A DNA stretch of 52,051 nucleotides. It comes from an uncultured Muribaculaceae bacterium. Its GTDB lineage: Bacteria > Bacteroidota > Bacteroidia > Bacteroidales > Muribaculaceae. The stretch lies in NCBI GenBank assembly GCA_910588065.1, contig CAJUPZ010000021.1:1-52051 (forward strand). Reading direction: 5' to 3'. Both the position numbers and the translations under genes were made by a program. Below are positions 8,732 through 17,135 of this stretch, one piece after another. Below the pieces are notes generated by a model that was given only the letters and a program-made list of their open reading frames with translations, was not told the DNA's origin and did no database searches. The first letter of the stretch is position 1, and each line of letters opens with the position of its first letter.

Positions 8732-9311
8732 AGTGCCGTAAAACAATTGAAATGATGGTTATGATTGGGCCGTGGAAGGCTTTGATTTTCTGATGAAGCG
8801 ACCTGAGAGCCAGAGACAGGGAGTTTTTAACGGTCTGTATGCTCAGGTTCAGAGCCTCGGCAATTTCTGCGTTCGACATATTCTCGAATCTTGACATTTC
8901 CAGAACTTTTCGCTGGGTAGTAGGCAATTGGCTGATGCACCGCATCACCATGCGCTCGAATTCGGCATATTCCAGAGGAGACTCCTCGCCCGGACAGTCA
9001 TGCCGCGCGGCCACATATTCCTCATAGATGCTTGAGTTGACTCTTTTTCGAAGAACGGAGAGCAAGCGGTTTTTTGCGGCTGTGAATAGAAACGGGCGCA
9101 GTGTGGAGGAGTTTCGCAGGTTATTTCGGTTGTTCCACAGCGATATGAACACATCCTCAACCACCTCTTCCGAGTCTTCCACAACATGGAGGTAGCTCTG
9201 GCAAAAAGCCATGAGCTGCCCCACATACCTATAATATATGGTGTCAAAGGCTGTCTTGCTTCCGTTTTTGAGGCGGGAGATAAGGGTGGATTCGTCGGCA
9301 GGGGTGTTCAT
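8721..9311 (-). CDS. ECF RNA polymerase sigma factor (FecI-like, PUL regulator)
   Basis: 196 residues. The sigma-2 region lies at about 25-90 (YYRYVGQLMAFCQSYL and the EEVVEDVFISLW helix), and sigma-4 at about 125-180 (LPTTQRKVLEMSRFENMSNAEIAEALNLS then a helix-turn-helix). This is the Bacteroidetes FecI-like type that works with FecR and an STN-bearing SusC. Its ATG overlaps the stop of the rRNA methyltransferase gene by four bases (ATGA), so the regulator is translationally tied to a housekeeping gene. It should switch on susC and susD when the receptor is occupied. It is not closely similar to the repeated sigma at 34360 and 39041. Confidence 0.95.
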   Translation of the reverse strand: MNTPADESTLISRLKNGSKTAFDTIYYRYVGQLMAFCQSYLHVVEDSEEVVEDVFISLWNNRNNLRNSSTLRPFLFTAAKNRLLSVLRKRVNSSIYEEYVAARHDCPGEESPLEYAEFERMVMRCISQLPTTQRKVLEMSRFENMSNAEIAEALNLSIQTVKNSLSLALRSLHQKIKAFHGPIITIISIVLRHYGS

Positions 9312-10678
9312 TGAAGCGGGAGTGGTGGCAGGTTGGCGGGTATGGAGGTGCGTATTCGCCAGGGGTCGGGGTAGAGGTTGTTGGCTCTGTTGCCGAGATT
9401 TTTTACGAATCCGAGCGGCAGTCCGGAGTATGTGAGTAGTACTATGCCGCGCGGGGTGTCCTCGGACAGGTGCAGCGCTTCGGCACGCAGATAGGAGAGC
9501 GCGGTGAGGCGGTCAACATCGAGGCGTGGCCATATTTCTGGGTTAAGCAGGGTGCTGAGTGCGAGTTGCTGTGTTGGAATGAAGTCGCGCCCTTTGCGTG
9601 TGGCGATTGGTGTTGCCGGTCGCAGTTCGGGCGGCAGGGTCAGTGCCGCGGGGGCTGTTGAGGTGGCAGTTACGGTGTCTTTGTCGAGAGACAGTTCTAC
9701 CTGCGCATCGGGTAGCAGCCAGAGAGCAAGCTGCGCGAGGGCTTTGTCGGGCTTTGCGGGTTTGGGAGCTTTTGCGGGTCTGCTGTTCGGTATCGGGCCA
9801 TCCGGTTTTCTTACCACTGCCAGAAAGAGACCTTCGCCGCGTGTTGTGCCGGGGATGAATCGGTAGCAAGGTGCGGTTGTGGCGATGCCGGGAGTGATAT
9901 TCCACTGCGGCATTGCGGGAATCTCTACCGGAAGAGCACCGAATTCATCTATCATCCAGTCGATTATCTGCTCGTTTTCGGCGCGGTTGAAAGTGCAGGT
10001 GCTGTATACCATGTATCCTCCGGGACGGAGAGCCGGCCACAGGTTTGATATGATGGTGCGCTGACGGTCGGCGCAGGAGTTGATGAGAGCCGGCGACCAT
10101 TGGGCAACAGCTTCGGGGTCTTTGCGCATCATCCCCTCCCCGGAGCAAGGCACGTCGGCGGCTATGATGTCAAACAAGGCTGTGTGGCGGCTGAAGCGGG
10201 ATGTGTCGCAGTTTGTGACGGCGGCGTTGGCGGTGCCCCATTTGGCTACATTCTCGCGGAGAATCTCAGCCCGGGTGCGCACAAATTCGTTTGCCACCAC
10301 AACTGACCCCTGCGGCAGCGCGGCCATGACTGCTGTTGTCTTTCCTCCCGGGGCGGCGCAGGCATCGAGCCATCTGACAGGCTGTCCGGCCGCGAGATGG
10401 GCTGCTACATGGCTTATAAACATGGAGGAGGCATCCTGCACATAGTAGGCTCCCTGATGAAGCATGGGGTCGAGTGTGAAGGCGGGACGCTCGGGCAGAT
10501 AAAAGCCGCAGCCGCTCCAGGGCACAGGGTCTGTGGCCGGGAGCGGAGCGGTGTATTTTGCGGGGTTAATCCTCAGGGACACTTCCGGGGTTGTTGATTC
10601 GAGAGCATCAGGCAGGTTGTCAAACTGCGGCAAGCCGTAGCTGCGGATCATGCTTACAAAGCCTTCGGGGAGTGCCAT
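9308..10678 (-). CDS. rsmF: RsmF/NOL1-NOP2-sun family rRNA (cytosine-C5) methyltransferase
   Basis: 456 residues. SAM-binding motif DACAAPGGKT at 105-114, catalytic PCSGEG with Cys178, and the second catalytic cysteine in YSTCTF (Cys228), the two-cysteine arrangement of m5C methyltransferases. The C-terminal third resembles the RsmF/YebU extension with a PUA-like end (LRAEALHLSEDTPRGIVLL). The expected job is methylation of 16S rRNA cytosines. Whether it is the RsmF orthologue or another member of the family is less certain than the chemistry. It lies 15 nt after pfkA and overlaps the ECF sigma start by four bases, an unusual coupling of a translation gene to a nutrient-uptake regulator. Confidence 0.85.
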   Translation of the reverse strand: MALPEGFVSMIRSYGLPQFDNLPDALESTTPEVSLRINPAKYTAPLPATDPVPWSGCGFYLPERPAFTLDPMLHQGAYYVQDASSMFISHVAAHLAAGQPVRWLDACAAPGGKTTAVMAALPQGSVVVANEFVRTRAEILRENVAKWGTANAAVTNCDTSRFSRHTALFDIIAADVPCSGEGMMRKDPEAVAQWSPALINSCADRQRTIISNLWPALRPGGYMVYSTCTFNRAENEQIIDWMIDEFGALPVEIPAMPQWNITPGIATTAPCYRFIPGTTRGEGLFLAVVRKPDGPIPNSRPAKAPKPAKPDKALAQLALWLLPDAQVELSLDKDTVTATSTAPAALTLPPELRPATPIATRKGRDFIPTQQLALSTLLNPEIWPRLDVDRLTALSYLRAEALHLSEDTPRGIVLLTYSGLPLGFVKNLGNRANNLYPDPWRIRTSIPANLPPLPLQ

Positions 10679-10693
10679 GTCGGGTTAGGGCAA

Positions 10694-11674
10694 TCAGATT
10701 GAGAGGCGGCGCAGTGTGTCAAGCAGCGCGCGGTTGATTGGCTTGTCGTTTTTGATGGCTTTTGAGAAGGGCACGTATACGATGTTGTCGTTAGCGATGC
10801 CGATCATCACATTGCGCTGATCCTCGAGCAGAGCATCGATAGCGGCTGCTCCCATGCGTGAGGCGAGTATGCGGTCGTGGGCAGTCGGAGAGCCGCCGCG
10901 CTGCAGGTGGCCGAGAATAGACACGCGCACATCGTAGCCCGGATATTCGTTCTTCACACGCTCGGCCATACCCATTGCTCCGCCGGTGACGGGGCTTTCG
11001 GCAACAAGCACTATGGATGAGTTTTTGCTCTTACGGAAACCGTTCTGAATAAGTTCGGCAAGCTGGTCGACCTCGGTGGAGATTTCGGGGATGATAGCGG
11101 CCTCGGCGCCGGATGCAATGGCACCGTTGAGGGCAAGGAAGCCGGCGTCGCGTCCCATCACCTCAATGAAAAAGAGGCGTTCGTGGCTTGTGGCTGTGTC
11201 GCGGATTTTGTCGACGCACTCCATAATGGTGTTGAGCGCCGTGTCATAGCCGATTGTGGTGTCAGTGCCGTAGAGGTCGTTGTCGATAGTGCCGGGAAGC
11301 CCGATGCAGGGGAAATTAAATTCGTTGGCAAAGATACGGGCACCGGTGAGTGAGCCATCACCTCCGATAACCACCAGAGCGTCAATCTCATGGCGGCGGA
11401 TGTTGTCGTATGCGAGCTGCCTGCCCTCGGGGGTTGCAAACTCAGGGCAACGGGCGGTTTTGAGGATAGTGCCGCCCATCTGGATAATGTTTGACACATT
11501 CTGAGTCTTGAAATCAACTATCTCGTCTGAAATCAGACCCTTGTAGCCCCGGTATATGCCCTTGACCTTGAAACCGCTGAAAATAGCCGAGCGGGTGACG
11601 GCGCGTATAGCGGCGTTCATGCCGGGAGCATCGCCTCCGGAAGTGAGAATGCCGACGCATTTAATTTCTGACAT
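10694..11674 (-). CDS. pfkA: ATP-dependent 6-phosphofructokinase
   Basis: 326 residues, the normal size of bacterial PfkA. ATP loop TSGGDAPGMN at 11-20, GGDGS at 104-108 with Gly and Ser following the Asp as in ATP-dependent enzymes, the catalytic TIDND at 129-133, and MGRDAG at 173-178 for sugar-phosphate binding. It phosphorylates fructose 6-phosphate in glycolysis in the cytoplasm. A full promoter lies at 11704-11735. The methyltransferase gene starts only 15 nt after the stop, so pfkA probably leads a transcript that continues into the ECF sigma and fecR. Confidence 0.97.
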   Translation of the reverse strand: MSEIKCVGILTSGGDAPGMNAAIRAVTRSAIFSGFKVKGIYRGYKGLISDEIVDFKTQNVSNIIQMGGTILKTARCPEFATPEGRQLAYDNIRRHEIDALVVIGGDGSLTGARIFANEFNFPCIGLPGTIDNDLYGTDTTIGYDTALNTIMECVDKIRDTATSHERLFFIEVMGRDAGFLALNGAIASGAEAAIIPEISTEVDQLAELIQNGFRKSKNSSIVLVAESPVTGGAMGMAERVKNEYPGYDVRVSILGHLQRGGSPTAHDRILASRMGAAAIDALLEDQRNVMIGIANDNIVYVPFSKAIKNDKPINRALLDTLRRLSI

Positions 11675-11703
11675 GTGTGTAAATGTTTATTTGATTGAAA
11701 CTG

Positions 11704-11735
11704 CAAATATACGCAATCATCCTCACAAAAGTCAA
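11704..11735 (-). promoter_or_regulatory. Promoter of pfkA
   Basis: On the minus strand TTG (11733-11735), a 21-nt spacer, then TATATTTG (11704-11711) followed by C. The leader before the pfkA ATG is about 25-30 nt. Confidence 0.7.
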
Positions 11736-11819
11736 GCGCGCAAGGCTTAAATTTAGTAAAAAGTATGTTGTCCGTTCCTAAAAAGGTTGACTCGATTGGG
11801 GTCTGCAGGTGGGGTGGGA

Positions 11820-12332
11820 TCAGCGGATGGCGGTGACGACGTTTTTTGAGGCTCCGCGCCAGGGGAGGGTGCCGTAGTATTTTTCATATATAAGGGTAAT
11901 ACGTCGGCCGGGTGGTGTGGAGAGAGCCTGGATGCGGCGGGCAAGGGAGTCGGAAGGAACGGTGAAGGAGAAATCGCGGGTGTAAACTCTTGTGGAGTCG
12001 CCCATGGCCTGCTCTGTAGCCATAGTGCCTTCAAAGGTTTTGAAAATAATGCCGCGCTTTTCGATCGATGTGACATAGCCGGTGGCCTGAGCCTCCTGTG
12101 CGTAGGGGTTGAGATAGCGCACATAGAATACGCCGGCAAGCACCAACAGTCCGATAATAACGGTCCATATAAGCAGATTGCGGACACGGTGGCGGCGTGG
12201 GCGCGGCGGCTGACCGGGAGTGTCGGATGATGATGCGGCGGGTTGGTTGAATTGTATCTGCCGGGAATCTGCCTGCGGGGTTGCCGGAGCGTCGGCGGTT
12301 TCGTCGAGAAAAAAGTCGTTATGATTGTCCAT
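11820..12332 (-). CDS. Single-pass membrane protein of unknown function
   Basis: 170 residues from the ATG at 12332, which overlaps the stop of the upstream membrane-protein gene by 14 nt. The N terminus is polar and rich in Pro, Gln and Asp, then a basic stretch (PPRPRRHRVR) precedes one membrane helix (about residues 50-70), and the remaining 100 residues look like an extracytoplasmic beta-rich domain (GYVTSIEKRGIIFKTFEGT). I recognise no catalytic motif. Genes of this kind following a flippase-like protein are common in Bacteroidales as far as I recall, so the two may work together. The start was chosen for the overlap and because upstream residues fall in the neighbouring gene. Confidence 0.7.
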   Translation of the reverse strand: MDNHNDFFLDETADAPATPQADSRQIQFNQPAASSSDTPGQPPRPRRHRVRNLLIWTVIIGLLVLAGVFYVRYLNPYAQEAQATGYVTSIEKRGIIFKTFEGTMATEQAMGDSTRVYTRDFSFTVPSDSLARRIQALSTPPGRRITLIYEKYYGTLPWRGASKNVVTAIR

Positions 12333-13386
12333 GCGGGGCTGTTGTGGGTTTGTTGTTTCGCCGTTTGTCGATAGACACGGCAATGAATGTGATTATGCCG
12401 AGGAGAATAAGCAGCAGTGTGTTGCAGCCCATCACGAGGTTAGCAAACGAGCCGGCATATTCGCGGGTGAGGGCGGGAATGCCTGAGGCGTACATGCTGA
12501 GGCCGAACATCAGCGCCCACTGGTATGGGCCTATGCCGCCGTTTGATGGCACAGCCATGGAGATACTTGACAGCACGAAGCATACCAGAACGGCTGTTAT
12601 GCCGTAGTCAGTCACCACCTGCGCGGTTGCGGGAAATGCGAAAAACGCGAGGTAGAGCTGAAAGAAGTAGCAGCTCCACAGCAGTATTGTGTATATCAGC
12701 CACTTGACTTTGCCTTTCATGGCGGCTATCACGGCAAATCCCTGCCAGATGCCGGCGATGAGTTTCTTTATGCCGGCAATGAATCTGTTGTCAGGATAAA
12801 GGCGGCATACAGCCACGGCTGCAATGACAAGGACGGGGAGCGTGAGCCATAGCCACGGGCTTGACAGAATGGCAGTTATCCTGGTGTACATCTCCGGATT
12901 CTGCTGCAGGTAGCTCATTATCTGCGGGTGTGCGACCCCGAGGGTGAGGAGCAGTATGAGAAATACAGTAATGGTGTCGGACAGCCGGTCGCAGATCATT
13001 GAACCGAAGATGGTTGAGAAGGGAGCCTTCTGCCGCTCTGCGATGTAGCCGGTGCGCCACAGCTCGCCGAGGCGCGGCAGAATGAGGTTTACGGCGTATG
13101 TGCCGAATATGGAGAGGATTATAATGGCTGTCGGAGGGCGAACGTCCAGGGCATTGAGCTGAATCTGCCATCTGAGGGCGCGGATTACATGGCTCAGAAT
13201 GCTGAGAGCGAGCCCGGCGGCAATCCAGGCGAAATTGCAATCGGTGCGGATGATGCGCATCATTTCCTTTACATCCACGCCGGTGAACAGGATGTAGCAG
13301 AGGCCGATGGTTACAATCAGCGGCACACCGTATTTTAACAGAATGCGCCACACAGATGGCCGGGAGTGTAGTGATACTTTGTCCAT
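12319..13386 (-). CDS. Flippase-like/LPG synthase TM-domain family membrane protein
   Basis: 355 residues with about eight hydrophobic segments. The pattern fits the UPF0104/AglD-YbhN/LPG_synthase_TM family (PF03706): an early AGLALSILSHVIRALRW segment and the conserved polar LPRLGELWRTGYI and CDRLSDT stretches. Members are linked to moving or modifying lipids and lipid-linked sugars; the exact substrate is not known, and the catalytic C-terminal domain of MprF is absent. It heads a two-gene unit with the 11820-12332 gene. A -7 element (13402-13409) lies about 16 nt before the ATG. Confidence 0.85.
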   Translation of the reverse strand: MDKVSLHSRPSVWRILLKYGVPLIVTIGLCYILFTGVDVKEMMRIIRTDCNFAWIAAGLALSILSHVIRALRWQIQLNALDVRPPTAIIILSIFGTYAVNLILPRLGELWRTGYIAERQKAPFSTIFGSMICDRLSDTITVFLILLLTLGVAHPQIMSYLQQNPEMYTRITAILSSPWLWLTLPVLVIAAVAVCRLYPDNRFIAGIKKLIAGIWQGFAVIAAMKGKVKWLIYTILLWSCYFFQLYLAFFAFPATAQVVTDYGITAVLVCFVLSSISMAVPSNGGIGPYQWALMFGLSMYASGIPALTREYAGSFANLVMGCNTLLLILLGIITFIAVSIDKRRNNKPTTAPHGQS

Positions 13387-13401
13387 ATATATTCAGGTGT
13401 G

Positions 13402-13409
13402 CAAAGGTA
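13402..13409 (-). promoter_or_regulatory. -7 element for the flippase-like gene
   Basis: TACCTTTG followed by C on the minus strand, a perfect TAnnTTTG. No TTG is found at the usual distance, so only the -7 half is supported. Confidence 0.45.
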
Positions 13410-13519
13410 AAGAAAATAAATCATAGAATCAGCGTGGTGGCTGTAGATAAAATTGGTCTGAAAGGATAATAATTTCTGCACTTGGATAGGAACAGGTGGA
13501 GTTTTTTGATAAAAAGTTC

Positions 13520-13527
13520 TATATTTG
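13520..13527 (+). promoter_or_regulatory. -7 element for the AraC-type gene
   Basis: TATATTTG on the plus strand, with transcription expected near 13533. It overlaps the alternative start at 13525 and so supports translation from the ATG at 13558. No good -33 TTG is present; the promoter may depend on an activator. Confidence 0.5.
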
Positions 13528-13557
13528 CGGCGTAAAACCCAAAATACGCACATCGCT

Positions 13558-14460
13558 ATGAATTTTTCAGAAGACCATTCAATAACATCAGAGACTCTTG
13601 AAAAATACGCCTCGGAGTTCAGTCGCCTGGGCTCGGAATACTTCTTTTCGCGGTTCACCAATGTGAGGCCGCTTGCGGAGATGTCGTTGGCGCCGAGCCG
13701 TATGCCGGGCGTGCTAATAGCTGTTATAGTGGCGGGGGCGGCCACTATAGAGGTCAATCTGGCCACCTACCGGCTGGAGGCTAATTCGGTGGCGGTCATG
13801 GGACCTGACTGCCTTATCCAGGTGACTGATGTGGATTGTGCGAACTTCGACAGCTATATTTTCATAGCGTCAACCGATTTTTTGCGCGACATAAATCTGG
13901 ATGTCAATATGCTGAGCTCAACCCGTTTCAGCACAGCTCCTGTTGCGGTGCAGAAGCTAAGCGAGGATGAAACCTCGCTTATGCTGCGCTATTTTGACCT
14001 TATCCACAGCAACACTGTGCACAATAGCGACGAGAAGTGTGTGCGCAGCATAAGCCGCTGCCTTGTTTCGGCCTCGGTGTACCAGCTGATGCAGTTCGCG
14101 CTCAGAAACGCAGCTGCCGTGCAGGTTGAGGAGCCGCGTTCCCGGCGGTCTAATTATGTGAAGGACTTCATGGCTATGGTGCACCGCCACCACCGTACAG
14201 AGCGGTCGGTAAGCTACTATGCGTCACGGCTGTACATATCGCCCAAGTATCTGTCGCTCATAGTAAAAGAAGCCACCGGGCGGAGCGCCGCCCAGTGGAT
14301 AGATGAGTTTGTGATTCTTGAGGCGAAGAATCTGCTGCGCTTCTCAGGAAAGAATGTTCAGCAGATTGCATACGAGCTGAATTTCAGCAATCAGTCGAGT
14401 TTCGGTAAATATTTCAAGCATATTACCGGGATGTCGCCTACCGAGTACCAGAAATCTTAG
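13558..14460 (+). CDS. AraC-family transcriptional regulator
   Basis: 300 residues. The first 180 or so form a cupin-like sensing domain without an obvious ligand motif. The last 100 are the AraC double helix-turn-helix: the first helix pair around SVSYYASRLYISPKYLSLIVKEATG and the second in the NVQQIAYELNFSNQSSFGKYFKHITGMSPTEY signature. It should bind DNA and control nearby or distant genes. The gene is divergent from the flippase-like gene and convergent with ftsZ, with which it shares the last four bases. The start at 13558 is downstream of the -7 element. The target is unknown. Confidence 0.88.
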   Translation: MNFSEDHSITSETLEKYASEFSRLGSEYFFSRFTNVRPLAEMSLAPSRMPGVLIAVIVAGAATIEVNLATYRLEANSVAVMGPDCLIQVTDVDCANFDSYIFIASTDFLRDINLDVNMLSSTRFSTAPVAVQKLSEDETSLMLRYFDLIHSNTVHNSDEKCVRSISRCLVSASVYQLMQFALRNAAAVQVEEPRSRRSNYVKDFMAMVHRHHRTERSVSYYASRLYISPKYLSLIVKEATGRSAAQWIDEFVILEAKNLLRFSGKNVQQIAYELNFSNQSSFGKYFKHITGMSPTEYQKS

Positions 14461-15782
14461 AATACTATTTCGGCACCGGAGGAGAGGGAGGTGCGGCTTC
14501 CCATGCCGGGGTCGTTTGCGGCCGAGGATGAGGAGGCGCCAACACCGCGCACGCTTTCCACAACTTTTTTCTCGCGGTTGTAGGCGGGGCTGCTCTCGAG
14601 CACCTCGATAACAGCGTCATCGTCCATCTGGCCGGGTTTGAGGATTATGTAGTTTGTGCTGTAGTAGTCAACCTTGGCTCCGTATTCATCGCGCAGGCGC
14701 TTCTGCTTGTCGGTGGGGTCGACAGCCTTTGGCTGTCCGAACGGCTCCTCAATATCTGCTGGCACGAATGCGGCATTGTCCTCCACCTCTTCAAATCCTG
14801 AGGCAAGGAGTGTGACTTTGACCTGATTGCCGAGCGAATTGTCTACCGACGCACCCCATATCACATCCACCCGTTTGTCGATTGTCTTGACAAAAGTGGT
14901 GAACTCCTGCATCTCGCCCATGCGGAATTTGTTTTCGGCTTCCTGCGAGAAGTAGAGGTTGAAGAGGAGCTTCTTGGAACCGAAAATATTGCTGTTTTTG
15001 AGAAGCGGTGAGTCGAGGGCGTTTTCGATAGCTTTGGTAACACGGTTCTCGCCTTCGCCGTAGCCGGTGCTGATGATGGCCGCACCACCGTTTCTGAGGG
15101 TTGTCTCCACATCGCGGAAGTCGAGGTTCATGTGGCCTTCCGAGGTAATTATTTCGGAGATGGAGCGCGCGGCGGTGGCGAGGGTCTCGTCTGACTTGTA
15201 GAGGGCGTTGAAGAAATCGAGGTCGCCGTAAATTTCAATAAGACGGTCGTTGTTGATAACGAGCAGCGCATCGACATGCTTCGCCATCTCATCGCGTCCC
15301 TCAAGGGCTTTGAGAATCTTGTTGTCGCCTTCGAAGTAGAAAGGAATAGTGATGATGCCGATGGTGAGCAGCCCTTTTTCCTTGGCAATCCTTGCCACGA
15401 CGGGGCCCGCACCGGTGCCGGTACCGCCGCCGAGGGTGGCTGTGATGAACACCATGTGCGTGTTGTCCTCAAAAAGAGCTTCGATTTTGGCGATGTCGGC
15501 CTCTGCGGCCTCCTGGGCCACTTTGGGTTTGTCGCCGGCCCCGAGGCCGTTGCCTATGAGCACTTTGGTGGGCACCGGGGATGTTTTCAGCGCCTGGTAG
15601 TCGGTGTTCACCACAGCGAAGTCAACATTCTTGATGCCTTGCTTGTACATGTAGTTTACGGCATTGCTGCCGCCGCCACCAACGCCTACTGCCTTGATGT
15701 ATATGCTGTTAGCTTTATTTTGAGCGGATGTTTCGATGTCTTCGCCCAGCGAGTCCATGTTACTCCGAACGTAGTCTTCCAT
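14457..15782 (-). CDS. ftsZ: Cell division protein FtsZ
   Basis: 441 residues. GTPase domain with the tubulin signature GGGTGTG at 118-124, the nucleotide loop GVGGGGSNAVN near 33-43, and the T7-loop region LDFRDVETTL. A variable acidic linker follows, and the C terminus is serine-rich, ending in AEIVF, without the strongly conserved E. coli tail. FtsZ polymerises into the Z ring at midcell. It is the last gene of the dcw cluster, 46 nt after ftsA. Its stop overlaps the end of the convergent AraC-type gene by four bases and no terminator hairpin is seen. Confidence 0.98.
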   Translation of the reverse strand: MEDYVRSNMDSLGEDIETSAQNKANSIYIKAVGVGGGGSNAVNYMYKQGIKNVDFAVVNTDYQALKTSPVPTKVLIGNGLGAGDKPKVAQEAAEADIAKIEALFEDNTHMVFITATLGGGTGTGAGPVVARIAKEKGLLTIGIITIPFYFEGDNKILKALEGRDEMAKHVDALLVINNDRLIEIYGDLDFFNALYKSDETLATAARSISEIITSEGHMNLDFRDVETTLRNGGAAIISTGYGEGENRVTKAIENALDSPLLKNSNIFGSKKLLFNLYFSQEAENKFRMGEMQEFTTFVKTIDKRVDVIWGASVDNSLGNQVKVTLLASGFEEVEDNAAFVPADIEEPFGQPKAVDPTDKQKRLRDEYGAKVDYYSTNYIILKPGQMDDDAVIEVLESSPAYNREKKVVESVRGVGASSSSAANDPGMGSRTSLSSGAEIVF

Positions 15783-15828
15783 ATAGCTGTAATTTGAAGT
15801 GTTTTAAAAAGAGGTGAGAGCGATGGGG

Positions 15829-17109
15829 TTATTCCTCGTCATCAACATTCCAATCGTCATCGTCCTCCTCCGAGTCGAGAGCTTTGGTGATCGAGTTCCA
15901 GATATTTTTAAACCGGCTGCCTGACTTCTTTGTGTCGGTTTTTACCGGCGGTTCTTCCGGTATCACCTCAGTTTCCACCGGCTTCTCCTCCGGGGTGAGG
16001 CATTCAACAGGAGCCTTTGAGGCGGTGAGCAGAAGCGAGATGATGTCTACGGCATCGGAGGGTATGCGTCCGTCGCCTATGCGCACGAGGGCAGATGTGG
16101 AGCTGCCGCTGCGCACCTTCATGCCGAGTTCGTTTTCAAGACGGGTGCTGAATCCGGCGAGGAGAGCTCCGCGTCCTATGAGAATCACGCCGCCGGGGAG
16201 TTCGGCCGGTGTGAGCGAGGCGTATTTTATCTGCTCCTTGATGTTTGCAATGATTTCTCCGGCACGGTGGCTCACGAGATTGTTGATGCTCGAGAGGTCC
16301 ATCTCGGCGTTTTCGGCGCTGAGAATCGCCGAGCCGCGGCTCTTTTTGAGCTCCTCGGCGTCCTCTTCAACGGTGTTGAGCGTGGTGAGGTCGCGGGTGA
16401 TGTTTCGCGAGCCGAGAGGCAGGGTCGCGAGATATTGCAGCGCGCCCTGGCGGTATATGGCCACTGTCGTTGTCTCGGCGCCGAAATCCACCATCATGCA
16501 GCCGAGCCGCTTTTCGTCGGTTGTGAGCACAAGGTCAGCCTCCGCGAGCGGGCGAATGATATAGCCGTTCACCTTGAGCTGCAGTTTGTCGACAACGAGC
16601 AGGTCAAGGTTGCGTTTGAGCTGAGGGCGGCAGGTGATGAGGTTTGCGGCCATGCGGATGTCCGAGCAGATGCGTCCCTCCGGGTGGTCCTCTCGTGTGT
16701 TGTCAATAAAGAATTCTCTCGGCACCACCTCCAGAATATCCTTCTCGGTTCTGACTCCGGAGCGCACCTCAAGCTTGAGGCGGTCGATAAGGTCGGCGGT
16801 GACTTCTGTCTCCGGGGGGAGTTTCCGCTCCACCTCGGCGGGTATTGATGAAAGCGAGCGACCACCGATGCCGAGATATACACCTGTAATTTTCCGGGTG
16901 CCGAGGCGGTTCTGGATTTTGCGCAGTATCCGTTCGACGGAACCGGCAGCAACCTTGATGTTGTTTACCTGACCGTAGCGCACGCTGTCGACCAGCGCCT
17001 CGTCTTCGACTATCTTAACGGTGAGAGTGCCGTCGGGGCTCACCAGCCCCACCGCACCGCGGATTTTGGAGCTGCCAATCTCAAGGGCTATGATGGTAGT
17101 ATCGTCCAT
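15829..17109 (-). CDS. ftsA: Cell division protein FtsA
   Basis: 426 residues from the ATG at 17109. Actin-like ATPase fold: phosphate 1 motif IALEIGSSKIRGAVG near the start, the SHS2-type 1C subdomain (GVYLGIGGRSLSSIPAEV), phosphate 2 (MVDFGAETTTVAIYR) and the adenosine motif (GVILIGRGALLAGF). FtsA tethers FtsZ to the membrane through a C-terminal amphipathic helix; here a Glu/Pro-rich linker leads to a short FKNIWNSITKAL helix and then a very acidic end, the Bacteroidetes style. A TTG ten codons upstream was rejected in favour of the ATG. It sits 26 nt after ftsQ. Confidence 0.96.
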   Translation of the reverse strand: MDDTTIIALEIGSSKIRGAVGLVSPDGTLTVKIVEDEALVDSVRYGQVNNIKVAAGSVERILRKIQNRLGTRKITGVYLGIGGRSLSSIPAEVERKLPPETEVTADLIDRLKLEVRSGVRTEKDILEVVPREFFIDNTREDHPEGRICSDIRMAANLITCRPQLKRNLDLLVVDKLQLKVNGYIIRPLAEADLVLTTDEKRLGCMMVDFGAETTTVAIYRQGALQYLATLPLGSRNITRDLTTLNTVEEDAEELKKSRGSAILSAENAEMDLSSINNLVSHRAGEIIANIKEQIKYASLTPAELPGGVILIGRGALLAGFSTRLENELGMKVRSGSSTSALVRIGDGRIPSDAVDIISLLLTASKAPVECLTPEEKPVETEVIPEEPPVKTDTKKSGSRFKNIWNSITKALDSEEDDDDWNVDDEE

Positions 17110-17135
17110 AAATATATGATGTGTGAGAGAATTAT

